A DNA stretch of 5,403 nucleotides from an uncultured Fidelibacterota bacterium (GCA_913049525.1 CAJWYZ010000100.1:1-5403); one strand, 5' to 3'; shown: positions 1 through 5,403, numbered from the stretch's first letter. Numbers and translations are program-made. Notes: generated by a model not told the origin, from the letters alone.

Positions 1-519
1 AGAAAAGCCGTCAAGATATGCAGGAAGTACGGGGTAAGGGTCTTTTCAAATTTTATGATAAACCTGCCTACAGAGACAGAAGAAGATGTAGAAAAGACTC
101 TGGCTCTGGCTGATGAAATAAAGAGTGACATTTCCATCTTTAATGTTACATGTCCATTTCCAGGTACAGAACTACACTCATATCTTAAACATAAGCTTAC
201 GACAGATGATTATACGAAAATGTCTTCTTACGTGTCTTATAGAACCTATATTGACTTCATAGAATCTAAGTGTAAATTATCAGCTCACAATATACCAATA
301 GATGACTTGTTGGCAAGGATTCAGGCTACAGTGCCTGCTCCCAGAGATATCAGATTAAAACCTAATCTGATATACACGAGAAATTTTCTCAGATACTTTA
401 ATTTTATTGTAAATCTGAGATATGTTGTATGTATGATCAAGAGTAAGGAAAAATCAAGTTATATTAAATTTGCTGTTGGTATGTTAAGAAAACGCAATGT
501 GTCTCCTACAAAGCTATAA
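1..519 (+). CDS. B12-binding-type radical SAM protein, C-terminal part (5' truncated by window edge)
   Basis: The reading frame is open from base 1 and ends at TAA 517-519, giving 172 residues; an ATG at 55 is internal, not the start. The visible part holds the end of the radical SAM barrel: a beta strand with the loop motif NLPTET (residues 21-26), corresponding to the family's G-x-P-x-E-T, followed by the helix EEDVEKTLALADEIK and then PFPGTEL (52-58), the PxPGT motif typical of BchE/HpnJ-like proteins with an N-terminal cobalamin-binding domain. The CxxxCxxC cluster motif and any B12 domain would lie upstream, outside the window. The basic, aromatic C-terminal tail (after about residue 120) resembles tails in this family. 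Such enzymes do methylations or radical rearrangements and are common in surface-glycan and lipid loci; the substrate cannot be told. Family assignment is firm, exact role unknown. It is probably co-transcribed with the next gene, 56 bases downstream. Confidence 0.85.
   Translation, partial: RKAVKICRKYGVRVFSNFMINLPTETEEDVEKTLALADEIKSDISIFNVTCPFPGTELHSYLKHKLTTDDYTKMSSYVSYRTYIDFIESKCKLSAHNIPIDDLLARIQATVPAPRDIRLKPNLIYTRNFLRYFNFIVNLRYVVCMIKSKEKSSYIKFAVGMLRKRNVSPTKL
347..373. repeat. Perfect 11-bp inverted repeat (hairpin) inside the radical SAM gene
   Basis: ATATCAGATTA at 347-357 is the exact reverse complement of TAATCTGATAT at 363-373, with a 5-base loop AAACC. It lies in coding sequence. No T-tract follows, so it does not look like an intrinsic terminator. 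A second, looser inverted repeat with the same CAGAT/ATCTG core follows at 387-394 / 413-420 (8 bp, 18-base spacer). Confidence 0.7.
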
Positions 520-575
520 CGAGATCTTTACTTATATCGTGTGCTGGTGATGTGAGGGGGTAGGTTGCAGAAAAT

Positions 576-1505
576 ATGAAATGGAAGAGTTTTTTTCTTG
601 TTGCAGTTACAGTAACTATTTTAGGCTTAACTGCAGTTTATGTATATAAAAATATAGATGCCTTCAAGCGGATCATAGATATTTCAGCAGATCAGGTCTG
701 TGTATTCCTTATCCTTCAGCTTATATCCGTTACCTTAAACACCTTTATGTTGTTGGTATTGCTCCCTGTTTATGGTGTACGGGTATCATTTCCAGACGGG
801 CTGGCATATTCAACTTTGAATACGTTTCTTAATTATATTTCCATAAAAGGTGGTATTGTTGCAAAAGGGTATTTTATGAAAAAGATCCATAAATTTTCAT
901 ATACGGATTTTGCTGTTAGTATGGGAGCTATGGTGTTGATGCATTTTATGGTGGGAGGGTTAATAGGGATAGGCGTTCTGATCCTTATTTACATTATACA
1001 GGGAAATACTAATATTTATCTTTTCCTGGCCTTTAGTGTTGTTACGGCAATAGTTATCTGCTTTATTAAATTACCTGTTGTTCATAATAAATTTGGAGGA
1101 AATGGGAATTATTTTTTAAAAAAGTTGTATGAATTATGGAATTCCTGGAAATTGTTTAGCAAAAATAGAAATGTTATGTGTGTGCTATCATTTCTTGTTT
1201 TTATGAATTTTGTAGTATATGCATTTCGACTCAAATACGGCTTTCATGTTATTTACAATGATGTGCCTTTTCTAAGTTGTCTGTTGATTTCGATAATGGG
1301 AGTTCTTTCCACATTTGCAGCTCTTACTCCAGCTTCTCTTGGTATTAGAGAGTTTGTCGTTGGTACAGGTTACAGCTTGATAGATGGAGATATGTTACAG
1401 GCTGTGGTTGTGACAAGTTTGGACAGGGCGGTTTCTATGATTCAAGTGTTTGGCTTTGGGATAATTTCTTGTGTTTATTTATTAAAGCGGAGTGGACAGC
1501 AATAA
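576..1505 (+). CDS. Flippase-like integral membrane protein (LPG synthetase TM / UPF0104, YbhN/AglD-like family)
   Basis: A 309-residue, very hydrophobic protein with about seven predicted membrane segments (roughly residues 5-25, 40-66, 114-140, 147-165, 200-218, 232-250, 285-304). Family hallmarks are the segment YISIKGGIVAKGYFMKK (87-103), the conserved LTPASLGIRE (250-259), matching the family's P-x-x-x-G-x-R-E, and a late DRAVSM (283-288). About 300 residues is the usual length of this family, which is annotated as flippase-like or lysylphosphatidylglycerol synthetase TM region and often sits beside glycosyltransferases in glycan clusters. Biochemical function is mostly unproven; transport of a lipid-linked intermediate or assistance to a glycosyltransferase is inference. 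ATG 576 is chosen because an in-frame TAG at 561 blocks any earlier start; a purine-rich GAGGGGG at 554-560 lies 15 bases upstream, farther than ideal. The 3' end overlaps the glycosyltransferase gene by 14 bases. Confidence 0.82.
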   Translation: MKWKSFFLVAVTVTILGLTAVYVYKNIDAFKRIIDISADQVCVFLILQLISVTLNTFMLLVLLPVYGVRVSFPDGLAYSTLNTFLNYISIKGGIVAKGYFMKKIHKFSYTDFAVSMGAMVLMHFMVGGLIGIGVLILIYIIQGNTNIYLFLAFSVVTAIVICFIKLPVVHNKFGGNGNYFLKKLYELWNSWKLFSKNRNVMCVLSFLVFMNFVVYAFRLKYGFHVIYNDVPFLSCLLISIMGVLSTFAALTPASLGIREFVVGTGYSLIDGDMLQAVVVTSLDRAVSMIQVFGFGIISCVYLLKRSGQQ

Positions 1506-2421
1506 AAAGGTGAAAGTAGATATTCTTATATTGAATTATAACGGGAAAGACCTTCTCATGTCCTTCCTGTCATCCGTATGCAAAGCGGCCAAGAAATCCT
1601 TTCATAAATGTAAAGTCTACGTTGTTGACAATGTGAGTACTGATGGAAGTGTAGAATATGTGAAAAATAATTTCCCTTCAGTTAAACTATATCTCAGCAA
1701 GAAGAATGAAGTGTTATGTTCTTATAATGAGGTGTTGAAGGTCATTGATAGTGATGTTGTGATCTTGTTAAATAATGATATTAAGGTCGAAGAAGATTTT
1801 GCAGATTATCTTATTGAGCATTTTAAAGATGAAAATGTGTTTTTTGTTGCGCCGAGACTTTTGAATTTTGACGGTACCTACAATGGTGGGAGGTCATATC
1901 TAAAGATTAAGTATGGCATGTTAAAGAATATTGTTGATGAAACTAATGCGACAGTACCAGGTGAGACACATAGCATAGCAACAGGGGCGTTCAGAAGAGA
2001 TCTTTTCCTGCGTTTAGGCGGCTTTGATTCGCTGTATTTACCGGGCATATGTGAAGAAGTAGACCTATGTTATAGAGCGCTTGTTTCAGGTAAGAAGGGA
2101 GTGTATGAACCTAAAAGTATAATTTGGCATAAGGAATCAACTACATTTAACAGGGAATATGGTAAGCGTAGGAAGATGGTAATAGCCCATAGAAACGTAT
2201 TCTTGTTTTTCTGGAAAAATATACATGATAAGAGATTAATTGCAGAACATTTATTCCTTCTTCCATTTAGAGTTGCTCATTCTATAGTATTTGGTAATGT
2301 TGAATTGGCTCAGGGTTTCTGGCTGGCTTTATTAAGACTTCCGGCAGCACTCTCCAGAAGGTATCAATGCATCCCGCAATTACGATTGAGAGTATTAAAG
2401 GATAGTGATATTATTAGATGA
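1492..2421 (+). CDS. Family 2 glycosyltransferase (rhamnosyltransferase-like, GT-A fold)
   Basis: A 309-residue GT2 enzyme that would transfer a sugar from a nucleotide donor to a glycan or lipid-linked acceptor at the inner face of the membrane. Motifs in order: DILILNYNG (10-18), the nucleotide-binding first strand; VVDNVSTDGS (44-53), the classic D-N-x-S-x-D-G-S; LLNND (92-96), the DxD-equivalent; ATGAFRRD (163-170) and GGFDS (176-180); CEEVDLCYRA (187-196), equivalent to the ED motif with the catalytic base; and HKEST (213-217). The C-terminal third is basic and hydrophobic and may lie against the membrane. The stretch at 72-80, usually N-x-G-F-A-x-G-N-N in rhamnosyltransferase-like members, is divergent (NEVLCSYNE). 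The start is uncertain: GTG 1492 gives the full length, an in-frame GTG at 1510 removes six residues, and TAA 1483-1485 blocks anything earlier. Donor and acceptor cannot be read from sequence. Translation is probably coupled to both neighbours. Confidence 0.9.
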   Translation: MDSNKKVKVDILILNYNGKDLLMSFLSSVCKAAKKSFHKCKVYVVDNVSTDGSVEYVKNNFPSVKLYLSKKNEVLCSYNEVLKVIDSDVVILLNNDIKVEEDFADYLIEHFKDENVFFVAPRLLNFDGTYNGGRSYLKIKYGMLKNIVDETNATVPGETHSIATGAFRRDLFLRLGGFDSLYLPGICEEVDLCYRALVSGKKGVYEPKSIIWHKESTTFNREYGKRRKMVIAHRNVFLFFWKNIHDKRLIAEHLFLLPFRVAHSIVFGNVELAQGFWLALLRLPAALSRRYQCIPQLRLRVLKDSDIIR

Positions 2422-2454
2422 AATTAGTAATATTAACCAGTGATATTATAGATG
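2404..2454 (+). repeat. Near-perfect direct repeat (17/16 nt) across the glycosyltransferase / fusion-gene junction
   Basis: AGTGATATTATTAGATG at 2404-2420 recurs as AGTGATATTATAGATG at 2439-2454, differing by a single T. The first copy covers the last codons of the glycosyltransferase and the ATG of the next gene. The second lies in codons 8-13 of the next gene. In each gene's own frame both copies read Ser-Asp-Ile-Ile. The copies start 35 bases apart. Confidence 0.65.
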
Positions 2455-4115
2455 GCAGAATAGTAACTCAGTCACTCATTAATGCAGGTAGAGATATTAA
2501 AGCAATAGTCTATGAGGAAAAGCATAAAGGATTTAAAACAAGGATAAAGCTACTACTTTTTTTCCTGTTAAGAAGGCTCAAATATTTTAGTTATGAAAGT
2601 ATGGCCAGGAATAAGAATGGTATTTTGGTGAAGGCTGTAACTAATATTAATGCGAAAGAAAATGTAGAATTATTAAAAACAATTAATCCTGACCTTGTAG
2701 TTGTTGTAGGTACTAGAAAATTGCAGAGAGAAGTTTTTGGTACTGCCTCTAAAGGTGCTATTAATTTACATTCCGGACTACTTCCTTTCTATAGAGGGTC
2801 TGATTCGGAATTCTGGGCGCTGTATAATAATGAGCCTGATAAGATAGGAGTTACAATACATTATATAGAGGAAGGTCTTGATACCGGAGATATAATTCTT
2901 TGTGAGCGCCAGAAAGTAGTGCCAAATGATACCCATAGTCAATTACGAAAGAAGAATATTGTTCTGGGGGCAAAGAAAATAAACGAGGTAATATCGCTCA
3001 TTGAATCAGGCAAAATCCCTCGTGCAAAGCAGGACGTGTTATATGCTAAAACATATCGTTCTGCTAAGCACGAGGATATAAAAAGGTTGAATAAGCGAAG
3101 AAAATACTGGTTAAAGCGCAGTTCCAGGATAAAGTCGTTTGGTAATGGCTCTATACGTGTTCAGGAAGAAGTTGCTCGTAGGCCACTTGTAGATTTTATG
3201 GCAGGGCAACAAACAGATTACTCTCATTTCTTTTGCCTGAGAATTGATGCAGATGAGTTTCATGATGAAACCTTCAATGATTATATAGAGCTGTTCAGGA
3301 AATATAGTGATGCAGTAACAGTTTTCTTCAATGTACATTCTTTTATTCATGCAAAAGATAAAGTCATGGAATGTAAAGATATGGGTCTTGATATTCAATC
3401 TCACGGTTTCTACCATTATACCTATAGTGATTATGCGAGTAACAGGCATAGTATTAGAAAGGCGAAGGTATTTTTCAAAGATTTGGGTATTGAAACAAAG
3501 GGCTTTGCTTCTCCGATGGGAAGGTGGAATACGAATCTAATGAGGGCATTGGAGGATGAGGGATATGAATATTCTTCTGATTTTGCATATGACTATCTTG
3601 GCCTGCCAAGTTATCCTGCTTTAGGGGGGCGGATATCAGAAGTGCTCGAAATACCTGTCTTTCCGGTTGCTCCGGAACTTTTTTCTCAGAAAGGAGCTTG
3701 TGATACTGGCGCGGTTCTGGAGTTTTACAAGCAAGCTATAGATGAAATGATATCATGTGCATTACCTGTTATAGTTTATGCACATACCAGTAAATTCAGG
3801 GAGGTCCCGGATCTGTTGAATAACATTGTTGAATATGCTGTTTCAGAAAAGGGTTTGAGCCCTCTTACTATGACGGCGTTTTCTGATTTGTGGAGAAAAA
3901 GATATGCGTACAGGCAGGATATGTATATAGAAAGCCGCCATATTAAAGTTCCAGGAGACTGTTTCTTAGGTAGAGAAGCAAGTATTGGGACAGTAAGGAA
4001 GTTCAAGAATTCATTAAAAGGAGTTTTGGATTTTGAAAAATTGACACCTGATGAAGAGCTATGCTGTCCCAAGCCAAGGAAGATATTCAAAAGAATCTTA
4101 AGAAAGGTCTTATAA
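2418..4115 (+). CDS. Formyltransferase - NodB-type polysaccharide deacetylase fusion protein
   Basis: A 565-residue, two-domain protein. Residues 1-210 form a Formyl_trans_N domain: Rossmann first strand KLVILTSD, then INLHSGLLPFYRG (115-127) with the catalytic Asn116 and His118, and GLDTGD (153-158) with the catalytic Asp155. These match the Asn-His-Asp triad of methionyl-tRNA formyltransferase and ArnA, so a 10-formyl-tetrahydrofolate-dependent N-formylation, probably of an amino sugar, is expected. There is no tRNA-type C-terminal domain. A basic linker (about 211-267) leads to a NodB/CE4 domain: RIDADE (275-280), SHGFYHY (328-334, H-x3-H), ASPMGRW (364-370) and YAHTS (454-458, late His). 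The closest functional analogy is ArnD, the deformylase of the aminoarabinose pathway. No signal peptide is seen, so both domains should be cytosolic. The last 75 residues are unassigned and end in a cationic amphipathic helix (554-565). The start ATG 2418 overlaps the preceding stop (ATGA), implying translational coupling; AAAGGA at 2397-2402 is a weak, distant ribosome site. There is no frameshift at the junction, and internal ATG 3198 lacks a ribosome site, supporting a true fusion. Confidence 0.88.
   Translation: MKLVILTSDIIDGRIVTQSLINAGRDIKAIVYEEKHKGFKTRIKLLLFFLLRRLKYFSYESMARNKNGILVKAVTNINAKENVELLKTINPDLVVVVGTRKLQREVFGTASKGAINLHSGLLPFYRGSDSEFWALYNNEPDKIGVTIHYIEEGLDTGDIILCERQKVVPNDTHSQLRKKNIVLGAKKINEVISLIESGKIPRAKQDVLYAKTYRSAKHEDIKRLNKRRKYWLKRSSRIKSFGNGSIRVQEEVARRPLVDFMAGQQTDYSHFFCLRIDADEFHDETFNDYIELFRKYSDAVTVFFNVHSFIHAKDKVMECKDMGLDIQSHGFYHYTYSDYASNRHSIRKAKVFFKDLGIETKGFASPMGRWNTNLMRALEDEGYEYSSDFAYDYLGLPSYPALGGRISEVLEIPVFPVAPELFSQKGACDTGAVLEFYKQAIDEMISCALPVIVYAHTSKFREVPDLLNNIVEYAVSEKGLSPLTMTAFSDLWRKRYAYRQDMYIESRHIKVPGDCFLGREASIGTVRKFKNSLKGVLDFEKLTPDEELCCPKPRKIFKRILRKVL
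3018..3075. repeat. Inverted repeat (13 of 15 bp) at the boundary of the two fused domains
   Basis: CCTCGTGCAAAGCAG at 3018-3032 pairs with CTGCTAAGCACGAGG at 3061-3075: eight outer and five inner base pairs flanking a 2x2 AA/AA internal loop. The 28-base spacer holds a further small stem, ATATG (3041-3045) with CATAT (3052-3056). It falls in codons 201-220, just where the formyltransferase domain ends and the linker begins. Confidence 0.65.
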
Positions 4116-4126
4116 TTTAGCAAAAG

Positions 4127-4132
4127 AAGGAG
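4127..4132 (+). promoter_or_regulatory. Strong ribosome binding site deciding the SDR start
   Basis: AAGGAG at 4127-4132 sits 5 bases before ATG 4138. Its last base is the G of the in-frame GTG at 4132, so the GTG is unlikely to be the start and ATG 4138 is preferred. It is the best ribosome site in the window. Confidence 0.8.
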
Positions 4133-4137
4133 TGGCT

Positions 4138-5100
4138 ATGAAGAATTCTTATAAACGTAAAAGGGTTTTGGTCACCGGTGCGGATGGTTTCATGGGTTCA
4201 CACCTTACCGAAAGGTTGCTTGCAGAAGGTGCGAAGGTTTCTGTGTATGTCAGGGGGAATTCTACGTCAGGAACTACTCAATATACCCTTAGGAATATAG
4301 AGCATCTGAAAAACAAGCTGGATGAGATCATTACCGGTAACATTTCCAGTACCGATGCAAAGGAGCTAGTTATAAAGAACAAACCAGAGATCATATTTCA
4401 TCTTGCTGCCGATGCTTATGTACCCAACTCTTTTGCACACCCCATAGAAGTAATGGAGACAAATGTGATAGGTACATTGAATATTTTACAAGCGGCAAAG
4501 GAAGGTAAAGGTATAAAGAGAATAGTATGCACTTCTTCCAGTGAAATATATGGAATGACTATAGGTGGTTCTATTGATGAAGAGCATCCACTTTATCCAT
4601 CATCACCGTATGCCGCAAGCAAAGTTGCAGCGGATAGATATTGCTATTCATACCAGAATACATATCATCTTCCGGTTGCCATAATCAGGCCGTTTAATAC
4701 ATATGGCCCCAGACATACATATGATGTTATACCAAAATTTATAGAGTTGGCACTTAAAGGCAAGACACTTACTGTACATGGTACCGGTAGGCAATCCAGG
4801 GACTTTACTTATGTAGATGATATGGTAGATGCTTTCATGATTATGGGTAGCCACAAAAATGCTGTCGGCAGGGCTGTAAATTTTGGCACAGGTGAGGCTA
4901 TTACAGTTAACTATGTAGCAAAGAAGATTAAAGCAATTGTGGGATCAAACTCAAAGATTGTACATACTAAAGACAGGAAAGCACAGGTACCTAAGCTACT
5001 GTGTAACTATTCTTTGGCAAAAAAACTTTTTAGATGGAAGCCTAAAGTATTTATAGATGAAGGTCTGAGAAGAAATATAGAATGGGTAAAGGAAAATTAA
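4138..5100 (+). CDS. Extended SDR nucleotide-sugar enzyme, probably an NAD-dependent 4,6-dehydratase
   Basis: A 320-residue extended short-chain dehydrogenase/reductase, full length for the family. It shows the NAD-binding VTGADGFMG (12-20, G-x-x-G-x-x-G), the HLAADAYVPNS strand (88-98), TSSSEIYG (132-139), the catalytic SPYAASK (156-162, Y-x-x-x-K), and RPFNTYGPRH (184-193) for nucleotide-sugar binding, followed by GRQSRDFTYVDDMVDAF. It ends with the usual F-x-W-x-P...GL-x-x-x-I-x-W tail. The position after the serine strand carries Glu136, as in GDP-mannose and LegB-type 4,6-dehydratases (T-S-E or T-D-E), whereas UDP-galactose 4-epimerases lack this Glu. A 4,6-dehydratase producing a 4-keto-6-deoxy nucleotide sugar is therefore favoured over an epimerase, but the base of the donor (UDP, dTDP, GDP) is not readable. 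It lies 22 bases after the fusion gene and 2 bases before an acyltransferase, suggesting the two act on the same amino-deoxy sugar. Confidence 0.88.
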   Translation: MKNSYKRKRVLVTGADGFMGSHLTERLLAEGAKVSVYVRGNSTSGTTQYTLRNIEHLKNKLDEIITGNISSTDAKELVIKNKPEIIFHLAADAYVPNSFAHPIEVMETNVIGTLNILQAAKEGKGIKRIVCTSSSEIYGMTIGGSIDEEHPLYPSSPYAASKVAADRYCYSYQNTYHLPVAIIRPFNTYGPRHTYDVIPKFIELALKGKTLTVHGTGRQSRDFTYVDDMVDAFMIMGSHKNAVGRAVNFGTGEAITVNYVAKKIKAIVGSNSKIVHTKDRKAQVPKLLCNYSLAKKLFRWKPKVFIDEGLRRNIEWVKEN

Positions 5101-5102
5101 AA

Positions 5103-5403
5103 ATGTTAAATGGTGTTTTTGTTGATAAACGGGCAGTAGTGTCAGAAACGGCAGAGATCGGGGAAGGAACAAAAATTTGGGCCTTTGCCCAGATAGGTAA
5201 TAAAGCAAAGATTGGCATGAATTGCGTTATAGGAAATGGCGTCTATATTGATAGGAATGTTATTATAGGAAATAATGTTAAAATACATAATAAGGCGCTT
5301 TTATATGATGGGCTTATAGTTGAGGATAATTGTTACATTGGCCCGGGTGTTTGTTTTGCTAATGATAAGTATCCCACATATGATAATACAAGAGATCTCA
5401 AGG
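5103..5403 (+). CDS. Hexapeptide (left-handed beta-helix) sugar N-acyltransferase, WlbB/WbpD/FdtC-like, 3' truncated by window edge
   Basis: Open from ATG 5103 to the right edge, giving 100 residues. AAAGGA at 5088-5093, 9 bases upstream, is a good ribosome site, and the gap after the SDR stop is only 2 bases. The protein is a run of hexapeptide turns (AEIGEG, AQIGNKAKIG, CVIGNG, VIIGNNVKI, CYIGPG), giving a left-handed beta-helix. The segment KIHNKALLYDGLIVED (60-75) followed by CYIGPGVCFANDKYP (77-91) matches the conserved block of acetyl-CoA-dependent transferases that acetylate the 3-amino group of nucleotide sugars (WbpD and WlbB on UDP-3-amino glucuronates, FdtC and QdtC on dTDP-3-amino-3,6-dideoxy hexoses). 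Which of these sugars is the substrate cannot be settled here; with the adjacent 4,6-dehydratase, a deoxy amino sugar is reasonable. A partner aminotransferase would be expected just beyond the window. Confidence 0.87.
   Translation, partial: MLNGVFVDKRAVVSETAEIGEGTKIWAFAQIGNKAKIGMNCVIGNGVYIDRNVIIGNNVKIHNKALLYDGLIVEDNCYIGPGVCFANDKYPTYDNTRDLK

Noticed and set aside
520..575. Possible promoter or terminator between the radical SAM and flippase-like genes
   Set aside because: No hairpin with a T-tract and no convincing -35/-10 pair in these 56 bases; read-through in an operon is more likely.
2418..3060. N-domain of the fusion as methionyl-tRNA formyltransferase (fmt)
   Set aside because: It lacks the tRNA-binding C-terminal domain, is fused to a NodB domain and sits in a glycan cluster, so a sugar formyltransferase is more likely.
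3198..3200. Internal ATG as a separate start for the deacetylase domain
   Set aside because: No ribosome site precedes it and the reading frame is continuous, so a fused protein is simpler.
3111..3449. 112-codon open frame on the - strand inside the fusion gene
   Set aside because: It lies wholly within a well-supported + strand gene with clear domain motifs, shows no recognisable family, and is an antisense shadow.
3776..4123. 115-codon open frame on the - strand at the end of the fusion gene
   Set aside because: Antisense to a supported gene, no motifs, no convincing ribosome site.
4132..4137. GTG at 4132 as start of the SDR gene
   Set aside because: Its G is part of the AAGGAG ribosome site; ATG 4138 has the correct spacing.
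4141..4150. 10-bp palindrome AAGAATTCTT right after the SDR start codon
   Set aside because: Short AT-rich palindromes are expected by chance here, and no second copy or operator-like context is seen.
4173..4789. Three ACCGGT-centred palindromes in the SDR gene (4173-4180, 4331-4340, 4782-4789)
   Set aside because: Each encodes a Thr-Gly pair as ACC GGT, so codon choice explains the recurrence without a regulatory site.
4996..5208. 70-codon - strand frame spanning the SDR/acyltransferase junction
   Set aside because: It overlaps two supported + strand genes and has low-complexity hydrophobic content typical of a shadow frame.

Overview
The window is an AT-rich, densely packed stretch of a bacterial surface-glycan locus. 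Every recognisable gene is on the + strand. Gaps are very small (56, -14, -4, 22 and 2 bases), so the genes probably form one operon. ATA, AGA and AGG codons are common throughout and no gene stands out in composition. The gene types (B12-type radical SAM protein, YbhN/AglD-like membrane protein, family 2 glycosyltransferase, sugar formyltransferase, 4,6-dehydratase-like SDR, hexapeptide acyltransferase) fit an O-antigen or exopolysaccharide cluster. I cannot name the organism; an uncultivated or anaerobic Gram-negative lineage is plausible but unproven.

Layout: 1-519 is the C-terminal part of a radical SAM enzyme cut by the left edge. 576-1505 is a multi-pass membrane protein of the lysylphosphatidylglycerol synthetase TM/flippase-like family. 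1492-2421 is a GT2 glycosyltransferase that overlaps it. 2418-4115 is a two-domain protein, an N-terminal formyltransferase joined to a C-terminal NodB-type polysaccharide deacetylase, coupled to the glycosyltransferase by an ATGA overlap. 4138-5100 is an extended SDR, probably a nucleotide-sugar 4,6-dehydratase. 5103-5403 is the start of a left-handed beta-helix N-acyltransferase of the WlbB/WbpD/FdtC type, cut by the right edge.

How they may work together (inference): the SDR and acyltransferase suggest synthesis of an acylated amino-deoxy sugar. The GT2 would transfer a sugar to a lipid carrier or growing glycan. The formyltransferase-deacetylase fusion is the standout. It joins in one cytosolic chain two activities that the ArnA/ArnD pathway for aminoarabinose keeps on separate proteins (N-formylation of an amino sugar, then deformylation after transfer to undecaprenyl phosphate). 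The key residues of the formyltransferase and a D/H/H set in the deacetylase are visible, so both halves may be active. An aminotransferase, expected for such a pathway, is not in this window.

At the nucleotide level there are three structures the genes do not explain: a perfect 11-bp hairpin inside the radical SAM gene, a 13/15-bp inverted repeat exactly at the junction of the fused domains, and a 16/17-nt direct repeat straddling the glycosyltransferase/fusion-gene boundary. No tRNA, rRNA, CRISPR, insertion sequence, convincing promoter or intrinsic terminator was seen.
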